From: JAXGMV01 sp040772085
GTDB lineage: Bacteria > Chloroflexota > Anaerolineae > Anaerolineales > Anaerolineaceae
Length of the DNA stretch: 64,000 nt
Assembly: GCA_040772085.1 (NCBI GenBank)
Contig: JAXGYU010000001.1
Span: 1,798,001 to 1,862,000, forward strand
Reading direction: 5' to 3'
Shown here: positions 16,790 through 25,711 of the stretch, piece by piece
Numbering within the stretch: the first letter of the stretch is position 1
Layout: each line of letters opens with the position of its first letter
Notes under the pieces: generated by a model
The model's database searches: none
Told to the model about the DNA's origin: nothing
What the model saw: the letters and a program-made list of their open reading frames with translations, nothing else
Made by a program: the position numbers and the translations under genes

Positions 16790-16818
16790 AACTTATCGCC
16801 AACCGCTGACGATAAGTT
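16790..16818 (-). promoter_or_regulatory. Inverted repeat in the leader of the small membrane protein gene
   Basis: A perfect 9-base inverted repeat (AACTTATCG / CGATAAGTT) is followed on the minus strand by a T-rich tract, with the ribosome site about 25 bases further on. It resembles an attenuator or an operator. Confidence 0.5.
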
Positions 16819-16928
16819 AATTCTATAAGGTCAGTCATTCCAGCGCAAGGGTTATGCGGTGTCTTCACACATTCATCTGAATGACACCTTAAAAGGGCAA
16901 GGGGTACTGGCATGGTAGAATCTTCCGA

Positions 16929-18467
16929 GTGAACAGGATAAGCAAGTACTGGCCTGAAATATTAGGCGCGCTGATCGTCGGATTACTACTGGCATTGGGT
17001 TTGGCAGCCTTTAGCCCCGGCGATTTCATTCCAGGCACTTTCGCCTACATGGGCGTCACCTTCCCCGGCATGCTATTGTTGTTGATTGCCTGGCGCCGCA
17101 ATGGTTCCAGCAAAGGCCTGGCAGCGTTGATTCTGGTAAGTTTACTGCTGCGTATAGTCGTCGGCATCAGCATGAATCATCTGTTGCCAGCCTACGGTTA
17201 TGACCAGCCTGTACAGAAAGCAGGCTATCTCTTCCGCGACGCGCAGGTACGCGACAACGAAGCCTGGAGCCTGAGCCAGGTGCCCGACCTCGGTACCCTG
17301 CTCACCGCGAAGCTCGATCATGACCAATATGGCGGTCTGACATTTCTGAGCGCGTTCGTCTACCGCTTCTTCAGTCCTGATGCGCATCGTCCAGGTGTCG
17401 TCTTGACTTTGGGCGCTTTCGTCTTCAGTTTTGGGCTGGCGTTTTTCTATGGCACAATCAACCGCCGCTGGGGCAGGGGGCTGGCACTGCTCGCGAGCTG
17501 GATTACCGCTGTTTACCCCGACAGCATCCTCTTTATGGCATCCCAGATGCGAGAGCCGTTCCTGGTTGGGTTGGGGATGCTGGCTTTCTCCGCCATCATG
17601 CGCTGGCGGTCGAACCCGGTCAAGTACATCAGCCTGTTCCTGCTATGCCTGGTGCTGATGCTGCCAATTTCCTATCTGATCACCGCCATGCTGGCCGCCT
17701 TCCTCTTCGGTTTGGTCGCCATCGACTATCTTCTGCCAAAATACAAAGGACCGCCGGCCTTGTTGTGGATTGGCGCTGGTGCCGCGGTTGGTCTCACTTT
17801 CGTCATCGGATGGGTTCTTTTCAACGAGTATATGCAGTGGGATCTGGTCGTGACCATGCGTGATTCGGGCTGGGTGAGTAAAGTGATCACCGAAATGGGC
17901 GAACAATACCGCTTCCCGTTTATCACCATTTATGGCCTCGCGCAGCCGGTGTTGCCGGCAGCCATCGCTGAACCTGCCATCCCGCTCTGGAAGACTATCG
18001 CCATCATCCGCTCGCTTGGCTGGTATATGCTGGCGCCTTTATTGCTATATGGCATCTTCAAAACACTGACCGCCGCGTATCTGGTAGACCGCGGGGTTTG
18101 GTCGTGGCTGGCTGGATTTGTGCTGGTCTGGCTGGTGGTCGCGTCTGTCCGTGCCGGCGGTGATATCTGGGATAACCCGCGCTATCGCACCAACTTCATC
18201 CCCTACCTGGCGTTACTGGCTGCCTGGGCAATCCGCTGGGCGTTGGCCAACAAGGATGGCTGGCTGTTGCGCTGGCTGCTGATCGAAGCAATTTTCCTGG
18301 CATACTTCACCAACTGGTATTTCAGCCGTTATTACCTGATCTGGAACCGGCTGCCTTTCGCGCGCATGGTGCTTGAGATCATTGTTCTGACGGTCTTCGT
18401 GCTGATCAGCGGCGCGATCTGGGGGCTGATCCAGCGGCGGCGCAAGCTCCCGACGAAGAAGCCCTAG
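16929..18467 (+). CDS. Polytopic membrane protein of the polysaccharide locus (GT-C-like)
   Basis: A 512-residue protein with about ten to twelve membrane segments, a long loop after the second or third helix (DHDQYGGLTFLSAFVYRFF) and a basic C-terminal tail. The overall look is that of GT39-type or oligosaccharide polymerase-like integral membrane proteins, but I see no decisive catalytic motif. GTG 16929 lacks a clear ribosome site and was chosen because the first helix begins soon after it. It precedes a GT2 and a GT4 gene on the same strand, so a role in glycan polymerisation or transfer outside the membrane is a reasonable guess. Confidence 0.6.
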   Translation: MNRISKYWPEILGALIVGLLLALGLAAFSPGDFIPGTFAYMGVTFPGMLLLLIAWRRNGSSKGLAALILVSLLLRIVVGISMNHLLPAYGYDQPVQKAGYLFRDAQVRDNEAWSLSQVPDLGTLLTAKLDHDQYGGLTFLSAFVYRFFSPDAHRPGVVLTLGAFVFSFGLAFFYGTINRRWGRGLALLASWITAVYPDSILFMASQMREPFLVGLGMLAFSAIMRWRSNPVKYISLFLLCLVLMLPISYLITAMLAAFLFGLVAIDYLLPKYKGPPALLWIGAGAAVGLTFVIGWVLFNEYMQWDLVVTMRDSGWVSKVITEMGEQYRFPFITIYGLAQPVLPAAIAEPAIPLWKTIAIIRSLGWYMLAPLLLYGIFKTLTAAYLVDRGVWSWLAGFVLVWLVVASVRAGGDIWDNPRYRTNFIPYLALLAAWAIRWALANKDGWLLRWLLIEAIFLAYFTNWYFSRYYLIWNRLPFARMVLEIIVLTVFVLISGAIWGLIQRRRKLPTKKP

Positions 18468-18476
18468 ACCCTCGCG

Positions 18477-18485
18477 TGATATAAT
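18477..18485 (+). promoter_or_regulatory. Extended -10 promoter element before the GT2 gene
   Basis: TGATATAAT, an extended -10 (TGn plus TATAAT), lies about 45 bases before the ATG at 18530. No -35 is apparent, which extended -10 promoters do not need. Confidence 0.5.
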
Positions 18486-18529
18486 ACCAACACTTCAAAA
18501 GCTGTTTTCCTTCTAAAAATACTGACAAG

Positions 18530-19498
18530 ATGAAATTATCCGTCATCGTTCCAGTCCTCAACGAAAAAGAAAATCTGCCGATCCTGGTCGATAAAATTAA
18601 GACCAGTCTGAGCGCCATGCCCTATGCCTGGGAGCTGATTCTGGTAGATGACGGCAGCTCTGACGGCAGCCCGGATGTGATCGAAGGGCTGGCGAGTCAG
18701 GACCCCGATCACATCAAGCTGATCGCTCTGCGGCGAAATTTTGGTCAAACGGCTGCCATTGCCGCTGGTATTGACTATTCCACCGGTGACGTCCTGATTC
18801 CCATGGATGCTGATCTGCAGAATGACCCCGCCGATATCCCGCGCCTGATTGACAAGCTGAATGAAGGGTATGACGTGGTCTCGGGCTGGCGCAAACAGCG
18901 CGAAGACGCCTATGTCACCCGTACGCTGCCTTCGAAAATGGCGAATGGACTGATCTCGCGCGTCACCGGCGTACACTTGCATGATTATGGCTGTACGCTC
19001 AAGGCGTACCGCCGCGAGGTGATCACCGGCTTCAGGCTGTATGGCGAGATGCACCGTTTCATACCGGTTTACGCCTCATCGGTCGGCGCCAAGATAACCG
19101 AACTGCCTGTGCAACATCACGCCCGGCAATATGGCAAGGGTAAGTACGGTCTCGAGCGCATTATCAAAGTTGTGCTGGACCTGTTCACGGTGATTTTCCT
19201 GACGCGGTACAGCAAGAAACCCATCTATCTCTTTGGCGGCATGGGCATGTTGATGCTGCTGGCGAGCCTGATCGCGCTGGTCTTCCTGTTCGTGCGCCGC
19301 ATCGTTTACATGGTCTCGGTCTTCGACTCACCCATCTTCCAGATGGCGACTCTGTTTGCTCTGATGGGCTTCCAGGCAATTCTGATGGGGCTGATCGCTG
19401 AATTGCTGGCGCGTACCTATCATGAATCCCAGCATAAACCAGTCTATAACGTCCGCAAGACGGTGAACTTTGAGCAAAGCGACTCAGGGCAAGAATAG
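18530..19498 (+). CDS. GT2 glycosyltransferase, polyprenyl-phosphate sugar synthase type
   Basis: 322 residues. The catalytic GT-A domain carries LVDDGSSDGS (about 38-47) and MDADLQNDP (about 89-97), then YGKGKYG near 203. Two C-terminal membrane helices follow (about 235-260 and 275-300). This is the layout of DPM1/GtrB/ArnC-type enzymes, which charge undecaprenyl phosphate with a sugar on the cytoplasmic face so that a GT-C enzyme can use it outside. The neighbouring large membrane proteins would be natural partners. The next gene starts within its last 29 bases. Confidence 0.85.
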   Translation: MKLSVIVPVLNEKENLPILVDKIKTSLSAMPYAWELILVDDGSSDGSPDVIEGLASQDPDHIKLIALRRNFGQTAAIAAGIDYSTGDVLIPMDADLQNDPADIPRLIDKLNEGYDVVSGWRKQREDAYVTRTLPSKMANGLISRVTGVHLHDYGCTLKAYRREVITGFRLYGEMHRFIPVYASSVGAKITELPVQHHARQYGKGKYGLERIIKVVLDLFTVIFLTRYSKKPIYLFGGMGMLMLLASLIALVFLFVRRIVYMVSVFDSPIFQMATLFALMGFQAILMGLIAELLARTYHESQHKPVYNVRKTVNFEQSDSGQE

Positions 19499-20642
19499 CC
19501 TGCGCATCCTCGTTCTTATTCATGAATACCCGCCGGTAGGCGGCGGAGGCGGCCGCGTGGCTCAGGACTTGTGCCTGGGTCTGGCTGACCGCGGACACGA
19601 GTTAAAAGTACTGACCGCCAATTACGGCGACCTGCAGATGGTCGAAAACCCGCTGCCTAACCTGGAGATCCTCAGGCTGGCTTCCGGCCGCTCGGAACCC
19701 TACCGCGCTGACATGAAAGCGATGCGCGGCTACCTGGTGGCGGCAATCGCTCAGGGACGCAAACTGATCAGAACCTGGAAACCGGATGTGCTGCATGTCC
19801 ACTTTGCCGTGCCTGCCGGCGCGGCAGCCTGGTCGCTATACCGCATGACGCGCGTGCCCTACCTGATGACTGTTCACCTCGGTGATGTGCCCGGCGGCGT
19901 GCCTGACAAAACCAGCAACTGGTTCCGCTGGATCAAGCCGATGACTGGCCCGATCTGGAAGAACGCGAGCAAGATTATCGCCGTCAGCCAGTTCACCAGG
20001 GGGCTGGCGTTGCAGCATTACCGTGTGCCGATCGACGTCCTCTTCAACGGCGTCGATTTGAAGAAACTCAATCCCGGCGAGATCAAAGTCAACGATCCGC
20101 CGTTGATCCTCTTCGCCGGGCGGTTCGTTACCCAGAAAGATCCGCTCTCGCTGCTGCGCATTCTGGGGGAGGTCAAAGACCTGCCATGGCGGTGTGTGCT
20201 GATAGGTGATGGCCCATTGCGTCCGCAGATGGAAGCTCTGATCAGCGAGCTTGGACTGACCGAACGGGTGCAGCTTACCGGCTGGTTGTCCCCTGAAGAA
20301 GTGATTGACTGGTACCGGCAGGGCGATATCTTCCTGATGCCTTCCCTTTCCGAGGGACTGCCGGTGGTTGGCGTGCAGGCACTGGCGATGGGACTGGCTT
20401 TGCTGCTGAGCGATATCGGCGGCTGCGTGGATTTGGTGAACGATGGAAAGAACGGCGCGCTGCTGCCCGTGGGTGACATTGCAGGATTTGCCAATAAATT
20501 GCGCGCTTACCTGACGGACAGAGAATCCCTGCAGGCGGCCAGAGTGGCTAGCCGCAGGCACGCGGAATTATTTGACCTGCAGAAAATCGTTACAGCATAC
20601 GAGAAGGCATTGACAGAAACTGCCGCGCGCACGCGCAGATAG
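19470..20642 (+). CDS. Glycosyltransferase family 4
   Basis: 390 residues. HEYPPVGGGGGRVAQDLC at the N-terminus is the typical acceptor-side loop; LFNGVDLKKLNP, LFAGRFVTQKDP, IGDGPLRPQME and PSLSEGLPVVGVQALAMGL form the donor-binding half with the EGLP-V-E-like motif. TTG 19470 overlaps the previous gene by 29 bases, consistent with coupled translation. It probably adds a sugar to the lipid-linked glycan in the cytoplasm. Confidence 0.87.
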   Translation: MSKATQGKNSLRILVLIHEYPPVGGGGGRVAQDLCLGLADRGHELKVLTANYGDLQMVENPLPNLEILRLASGRSEPYRADMKAMRGYLVAAIAQGRKLIRTWKPDVLHVHFAVPAGAAAWSLYRMTRVPYLMTVHLGDVPGGVPDKTSNWFRWIKPMTGPIWKNASKIIAVSQFTRGLALQHYRVPIDVLFNGVDLKKLNPGEIKVNDPPLILFAGRFVTQKDPLSLLRILGEVKDLPWRCVLIGDGPLRPQMEALISELGLTERVQLTGWLSPEEVIDWYRQGDIFLMPSLSEGLPVVGVQALAMGLALLLSDIGGCVDLVNDGKNGALLPVGDIAGFANKLRAYLTDRESLQAARVASRRHAELFDLQKIVTAYEKALTETAARTRR

Positions 20643-20653
20643 CGCTGGCGTGG

Positions 20654-23224
20654 ATGAGCGGCAATCGACAACAAGTCCCCACACGAAAAACGTATCTATT
20701 CTGGCTGCTGATCAGCGTTGAAGCGCTGGCCGCGGCTGTCGCCACGCTTGCCTTCGGCGAGAGCCTCGGCGCGGGCTGGCTGCTCGGACGCTCATTGACG
20801 CGCTGGCTCATCGCGGGTGGGCTGCTTGTCCTCGCGCTGGTTGCTGTGTACCTTGCTTTCGCCGCCAGGAAACAGCCAGGTTGGTGGGGATCCCTGACCA
20901 GGCGCATGACCCAGCCCTGGCTAGTCTACCTGCCTCCTCTCTTTTTGCTGGTCCTGAGCGCAGGACTGTTCGTCCTCGACCCAGGTGTCCAAGCGCTGGC
21001 GCGTCTGCTGCCGCTGCTGCTGTTCCTGCTCGTTGCTGTTGTTCAGTCAGCCTATGCGCTTCAACGGTGCCAGCCGATAGCTGTGGTGCAGTTATTCCAG
21101 CCGATAGCCTCGCGCCCCCTCGCGCTGGCGGGCATCCTGATGCTGTATGCCGCCATCTTGCTGCCCAGCGGGGTCAGGGCACATTTCAATGGTCTGCCCT
21201 GGAACAACCAGGGCGAGTTCATGCTGGTGCTTTTCGCCTTGCCGCTGGCGACGCTGGTCAACTGGCGGGTGTTTCAAACCAAAATTGTGCTGGCGCTTGG
21301 CGCGCTCGCATTCCTGTTGAAGTTGGTTCTTGCGATTGGCGCACCGCAAAATGGGCTAATGCTGACTGTTTACAGTTCCGAGCAGGCTGCCGGCGCCAAC
21401 TTGGCTGAGCCTTTGTATGAGGGCTATTTCCGTGCCGGCGACGCGATGATACTCGAAGAGCCGCTGTACGAGCTGCGCGCCTTCCCGATCGAGTGGATCA
21501 ATCAGGCATCTTATAAGCTGGCTGACCTGTGGCTCGAGATGCGTCTGGAAGGACAGCTCGAGCTGGATGGCAACACCTCGCTGGCGCTCCTGACCGCGGG
21601 TGCCCGGGATGGCAGAGCCAGCCTGGTATCAGCGACGGGCAATCGGATCGCCGTACCGCTGGTGACAGATGCAGCACAGGCTGCTGGCACGGCTCGGGAG
21701 CCGTTGCCGGCAGGGTTGTATCATTTGGCTGCCAGCGTCACCTATGCCGGCGATGCCAATTACCAACTGTTGCCGCTCAAGATCGACGCTGTCGGCAACG
21801 TAACAGAGCAAGCCTTCGGCGCCTTCTGGCTGCCGGATGAGAAGTCCGGCGCCATCGCGTCTGCCAGCCTTTTCCGTCTCGCGGCAAAGCTCAGCGATAT
21901 CATTCTTTACACTTCCCTATGCCTCGTCCCGCTGCTTGCTTACGCGCTCAGCATCCGGCGCGGCACGCTGACCGCTTTCGATGGCTGTTTAGCCGCGTTG
22001 GGGCTGGTTGCTTTCGTGCTGCTGAAAGATTTAGCGGCAGACCAGCTTCGCCTCTGGCTGCCCTGGCTGCTCCTGGCTGCCTTCTCGCTGGCAGCGCTTT
22101 CCACCAGTATGAAGACAAATCTCGACAAACCCGGCTTGCGCCGGTACCTGGCGCTGATCGCACCGATGCTGCTGCTGGTCTTCCTGCGGTTTGACTTCGG
22201 CCGGCTGCGTCTGCTCGAATTCTTCCCGCTGCTGCAGGACAACCTGAGCTACCAGATCTTCGCCAGACAAATATTCCTCAGGGGCGACCCGCTGGCATTG
22301 GGACTGAATCCACACGCGTATAAAATCCTGTTTCCTTACATCGTCGGCGGTTTTCACGTCCTGTTCGGACAATCCTCCGCCGCGTTGTTCTTCCTCAACG
22401 CCTGGTGTGCTTTGTTCACCAGCGGCATCCTCTTCAGTATTCTGCTCAAGAATGGCGTGAAATCATGGCTGGCTTTCCTCGGCAGCTTCCTGTTTATCTG
22501 GCTCCTGGCGAGTGAGCTGCTGTTCATCTTCTACTTCCGATTTGGCTTGATCGAACCGCTGGGGATCCTGTCTCTATTCCTGACGATTTACGCTGCCTAC
22601 AGCAGACGACTATTCACCACGTTGTTCTTCGCCATTCTGACGATGCTGCTGCGGCTGGATTATGCCGGCGGCGTGCTGACGGCGGTCATCCTCTTTGGGC
22701 ATAAACTGACAGGCGGGCTGGAGGTCTGGCAGGACTTATTCAGCTGGCTGCGGCGCGGCTGGAAGAGTCACCTGGCGCGGGTGGTGATTGTGCTGCTGCC
22801 ATCTGCCGCGCTGATCTTGCTCTACCGGCTGCTCAAACCAGATTACATCCTGAATGCCTCAGACACGCATTACACCAGCCTGACACAGCGTCTTGGCGGG
22901 GTGGTGAATGTGCTGCTCGGGGGCAGGTTCAATGAGATTGCGGATCATTTTGCCGCGGCGCCCTGGGCGACCTTCGTTCTGCTGGCAGTCCTGGTGCTCG
23001 GCACAGTTGCAATGGTTGGTCTGCTCTTCGTCCGCCGCGGTCTGTTCGCGCGGGTCGATCTGGGCTGGGCATTACTCTTCATCGGCTCGCTGACCGCCTA
23101 CCTGATTGTCAGTCCAACCGGCTACTCACCACGCTTTAGCCTGCCCTTCATTTTTCTTGCCATTCTGGTGCTTACGTTAATCATCAGCCTGCGGCTGGAT
23201 GACTCGCGGACGGTGAAGCAATGA
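20654..23224 (+). CDS. Large membrane protein with a central extracytoplasmic domain, possibly GT-C
   Basis: 856 residues. About seven helices fill residues 10-230. A soluble, beta-rich segment (about 240-390; YEGYFRAGDAMILEEP, AGLYHLAASVTYAGDANYQL) resembles a PA14-like or carbohydrate-binding sandwich. Ten or more helices follow to the end. Such a split is uncommon: ordinary GT-C enzymes put the soluble domain at one end. I do not recognise a named family. It overlaps the SLC13 gene as ATGA. Position suggests it acts on exported glycan. Confidence 0.6.
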   Translation: MSGNRQQVPTRKTYLFWLLISVEALAAAVATLAFGESLGAGWLLGRSLTRWLIAGGLLVLALVAVYLAFAARKQPGWWGSLTRRMTQPWLVYLPPLFLLVLSAGLFVLDPGVQALARLLPLLLFLLVAVVQSAYALQRCQPIAVVQLFQPIASRPLALAGILMLYAAILLPSGVRAHFNGLPWNNQGEFMLVLFALPLATLVNWRVFQTKIVLALGALAFLLKLVLAIGAPQNGLMLTVYSSEQAAGANLAEPLYEGYFRAGDAMILEEPLYELRAFPIEWINQASYKLADLWLEMRLEGQLELDGNTSLALLTAGARDGRASLVSATGNRIAVPLVTDAAQAAGTAREPLPAGLYHLAASVTYAGDANYQLLPLKIDAVGNVTEQAFGAFWLPDEKSGAIASASLFRLAAKLSDIILYTSLCLVPLLAYALSIRRGTLTAFDGCLAALGLVAFVLLKDLAADQLRLWLPWLLLAAFSLAALSTSMKTNLDKPGLRRYLALIAPMLLLVFLRFDFGRLRLLEFFPLLQDNLSYQIFARQIFLRGDPLALGLNPHAYKILFPYIVGGFHVLFGQSSAALFFLNAWCALFTSGILFSILLKNGVKSWLAFLGSFLFIWLLASELLFIFYFRFGLIEPLGILSLFLTIYAAYSRRLFTTLFFAILTMLLRLDYAGGVLTAVILFGHKLTGGLEVWQDLFSWLRRGWKSHLARVVIVLLPSAALILLYRLLKPDYILNASDTHYTSLTQRLGGVVNVLLGGRFNEIADHFAAAPWATFVLLAVLVLGTVAMVGLLFVRRGLFARVDLGWALLFIGSLTAYLIVSPTGYSPRFSLPFIFLAILVLTLIISLRLDDSRTVKQ

Positions 23225-25062
23225 CGCCCACCCAGTGGCTGTTGCTGGCCATCCTGCTTATCCCGCTGGGATTGATGATGACCAACCGCCTGCGGATGGA
23301 TCTGGCTGCCGTCCTGATGGCAGCTCTGCTGGCACTCTTTCAATGGCTGGGCTGGGGGCTGCTGGGACCTGCCGGCATGCCCGATGCGGTTGTAAAAGCA
23401 TTCAACGGATTCTCAGAGCCGGTGATCATCACGCTTTTCTCACTTTTTGTCATGATTAACAGCCTTGAAGCCAGCGGCGCCACTCAATGGCTGGCAAACA
23501 AGATTGTCGCTCTGGGCGGACAAAGCGAGCGTATGGTCATGCTCGAGCTTGCGGCTGCCACAGCTCTGCTATCGCTGATCATGAACAACCTGGCTGCCGC
23601 GGCATTGGTTCTGCCGGTGGCAATCAAGTTGAGCCAGCGGCTTTCCATCAATCCCGGCAAACTGCTGATCCCGGTCTCCTACGGCAGCCTGCTGGGCGGC
23701 ATGGCGACTTATTTCACCACCGCCAACATGATCGCGGGTGACCTGCTCAGGCTGACGGTGCCGGGGAGCGAACCGCTGGGCATCCTGGCGTTTACACCGA
23801 CGGGCGGTTTGATTGCCATCGCGGGATTGATATTTTTGTATCTCTTCGGCAATAAGCTTTTGCCTGACAGACCGACCATGCCCAGCCAGATCAGCAAGGT
23901 GACCAGCGGGGTCGACCTTGAGGATTATTATGGCTTGGGCGACCGAACCTGGCGCGCGACAGTGCTGCCTGAGTCACCGCTGGTAGGCAGCCGGGTGGAT
24001 GAGTTGAAATTTGGCGAGGAACTGGGGATATCGCTGGCTGCCATCCGCACCGGTCACAGGCCATATATTGTGCCGACCCCGGCAACGACGCTCTTTGCCG
24101 GCGATACCATGCTGCTGGTCGGGCGGGCTGAGCGCGTCCAGCAGGTGGCAGGCAAAGGGCTGGCGTTGAGCCTGGAGGAGCATCCGGCCGAATACTTGTA
24201 TCAGCGCGGGCTGGAGCTGGCAGAAGTGTTGATCGCGCCGCGCTCGGAAGCGATCGGCAAGACACTCAAGACCCTGGATTTTCGACGCAAGACAGGCATG
24301 TCCGTGCTGGTGCTGCGCAGGACAAATGTTATTTACCGCACGGATGTCGGCGATATCAAACTGGAAGCTGGCGATATCATGCTGATGGTCGGCACGCCGC
24401 AGACCATGTCCACTCTGATCAACAACCCGGACTTTATTACATTGCAGGTCACGAAACCTGAGAGTGAGCTTGACCAATCGAGAGCCTTGATCAGCGCTGG
24501 GGTGCTGCTGGCGGCAATCACCGCTTCGATTGTGGGGCTGCCGATCCATCTGGCAATGTTGGCCGGCGCGCTGATCATGATGCTGAGCGGCATGGTGAGC
24601 CTGAAGGACACGTATCGCAAAATGGAATGGCAGGTGCTGTTCCTGATTGCCGGTATGTACGCGGTTAGCCTGGCGATGGTCCAGACCGGACTGGCTGACC
24701 TCGCCGGCGCGAAATTCATCGGGCTGGTCGAACCTCTCGGCAGCCTGGGCCTGGCAGGCGGCGCGTTTCTGCTCTCGGCTTTACTGGCGCAGGTCATGGG
24801 CGGTCAGGTGACCATGCTCGTGACCGGCCCCGTGCTGCTGACTGCCGCGGTCAATATGGGCGTCAATCCGCAGGCTGTCGCGGTCGCGGCGGCCATCGGT
24901 TGTTCAGCCGCGTTCCTCACGCCGATGGCGCACCCAGCTAATCTGGTGGTGATGGTGCCGGGCAATTATCGCTTCAGCGATTTTGTCAAAGCCGGTCTGC
25001 CGATGCTGCTCATCAGCTTCGTTTTTCTGCTGCTAGGCATGGTATGGTTTTGGTACATGTAA
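23221..25062 (+). CDS. SLC13-family (DASS) permease with two RCK_C domains
   Basis: 613 residues. Membrane helices at both ends surround a cytoplasmic part (about 220-400) with two TrkA-C/RCK_C-like domains (LPESPLVGSRVDELKFGEELGI and APRSEAIGKTLKTLDFRR). N-terminal motifs such as MNNLAAAALVLPVA (about 121-134) and the C-terminal FLTPMAHPANLVVM fit sodium/sulfate or dicarboxylate symporters of this group. It probably imports a small anion such as sulfate or a dicarboxylate. Its start overlaps the preceding gene's stop, so it is in the same transcript as the glycan genes; whether it serves them is unknown. Confidence 0.85.
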   Translation: MTPTQWLLLAILLIPLGLMMTNRLRMDLAAVLMAALLALFQWLGWGLLGPAGMPDAVVKAFNGFSEPVIITLFSLFVMINSLEASGATQWLANKIVALGGQSERMVMLELAAATALLSLIMNNLAAAALVLPVAIKLSQRLSINPGKLLIPVSYGSLLGGMATYFTTANMIAGDLLRLTVPGSEPLGILAFTPTGGLIAIAGLIFLYLFGNKLLPDRPTMPSQISKVTSGVDLEDYYGLGDRTWRATVLPESPLVGSRVDELKFGEELGISLAAIRTGHRPYIVPTPATTLFAGDTMLLVGRAERVQQVAGKGLALSLEEHPAEYLYQRGLELAEVLIAPRSEAIGKTLKTLDFRRKTGMSVLVLRRTNVIYRTDVGDIKLEAGDIMLMVGTPQTMSTLINNPDFITLQVTKPESELDQSRALISAGVLLAAITASIVGLPIHLAMLAGALIMMLSGMVSLKDTYRKMEWQVLFLIAGMYAVSLAMVQTGLADLAGAKFIGLVEPLGSLGLAGGAFLLSALLAQVMGGQVTMLVTGPVLLTAAVNMGVNPQAVAVAAAIGCSAAFLTPMAHPANLVVMVPGNYRFSDFVKAGLPMLLISFVFLLLGMVWFWYM

Positions 25063-25095
25063 GCGTTTAGTCGGAGATGTCAGCCGGCAGTACTG

Positions 25096-25101
25096 TATAA
25101 T
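25096..25101 (+). promoter_or_regulatory. -10 box candidate before the YcxB-like gene
   Basis: A perfect TATAAT lies 37 bases before the ATG at 25138; no clear -35 is visible. Confidence 0.35.
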
Positions 25102-25137
25102 TTGAAGACTATCATTGCTTTGTGACAAGGATTCGAT

Positions 25138-25656
25138 ATGGACTATACCTTTTCTGGCACCTACACCCGAGATTTGTTGCGGCTTTCCGGCGGCGTTGCC
25201 AAACAAGCCGCGCGCTGGTTTCAAATCTTCCGCTGGGCGATGCTTGGCATCCTGCTGATCGGCGCGCTGTCGATCACCTATTTCTCGATGAATAACCTCA
25301 CCCCTGCCTACATGGACACCTTGCGCATCGCGATCTGGGTGTTATTGTTCATCTACTTCGGCATGCGATTCGCGCTTTCGGGTAAGAAGCAGGCAGACGA
25401 ACAATGGGAGAAGATCAAGGACGCGCCTGAGGTGGAAGGCAAAGTATCGATGTTCGGCGTCACACTCGAGTATCCTGGCTTCCAGCAGTCAACGCCCTGG
25501 TCGGAGATCAAGGAAGCGGTGAAGGTACGCGGCTTGACCGTGCTGACAAAGAACGATGGCTCCTTCATCCCGATCCCGATGAGTTTCGCCAAAGATCAGG
25601 CAACCTGGGGTGACATGCAGAAGTTCATGTCAGAGCAAATCCGAATGCATCATTAA
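25138..25656 (+). CDS. YcxB-like membrane protein
   Basis: 172 residues with two membrane helices (about 30-52 and 60-80), followed by a cytoplasmic beta-rich domain (VSMFGVTLEYPGFQQSTPWSEIKEAV) of the YcxB-like type. The family has no assigned biochemical role. It stands alone between its own -10 box and the promoter of the next gene. Confidence 0.65.
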   Translation: MDYTFSGTYTRDLLRLSGGVAKQAARWFQIFRWAMLGILLIGALSITYFSMNNLTPAYMDTLRIAIWVLLFIYFGMRFALSGKKQADEQWEKIKDAPEVEGKVSMFGVTLEYPGFQQSTPWSEIKEAVKVRGLTVLTKNDGSFIPIPMSFAKDQATWGDMQKFMSEQIRMHH

Positions 25657-25658
25657 TG

Positions 25659-25687
25659 TTGCATCAGTTTTTCGCCAGGGGTAAAAT
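25659..25687 (+). promoter_or_regulatory. Candidate promoter of the thioredoxin/DsbD-like gene
   Basis: TTGCAT (25659) and TAAAAT (25682-25687) with a 17-base spacer lie 24 bases before the ATG. A CCAGGG/CCCTGG stem overlaps the -10. Confidence 0.45.
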
Positions 25688-25711
25688 TTCAACCCTGGAA
25701 TAGAAACGTAT

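Noticed and set aside
16560..16820. 86-codon + strand frame
   Set aside because: It is the shadow of the 56-residue minus-strand membrane protein, which has a good ribosome site and a sensible hydrophobic profile.
19836..20561. Long minus-strand frame opposite a GT4 gene
   Set aside because: No ribosome site or domain, and the + strand gene is well supported. The same holds for the frames at 15684-16328, 12019-12468 and 43564-44340.
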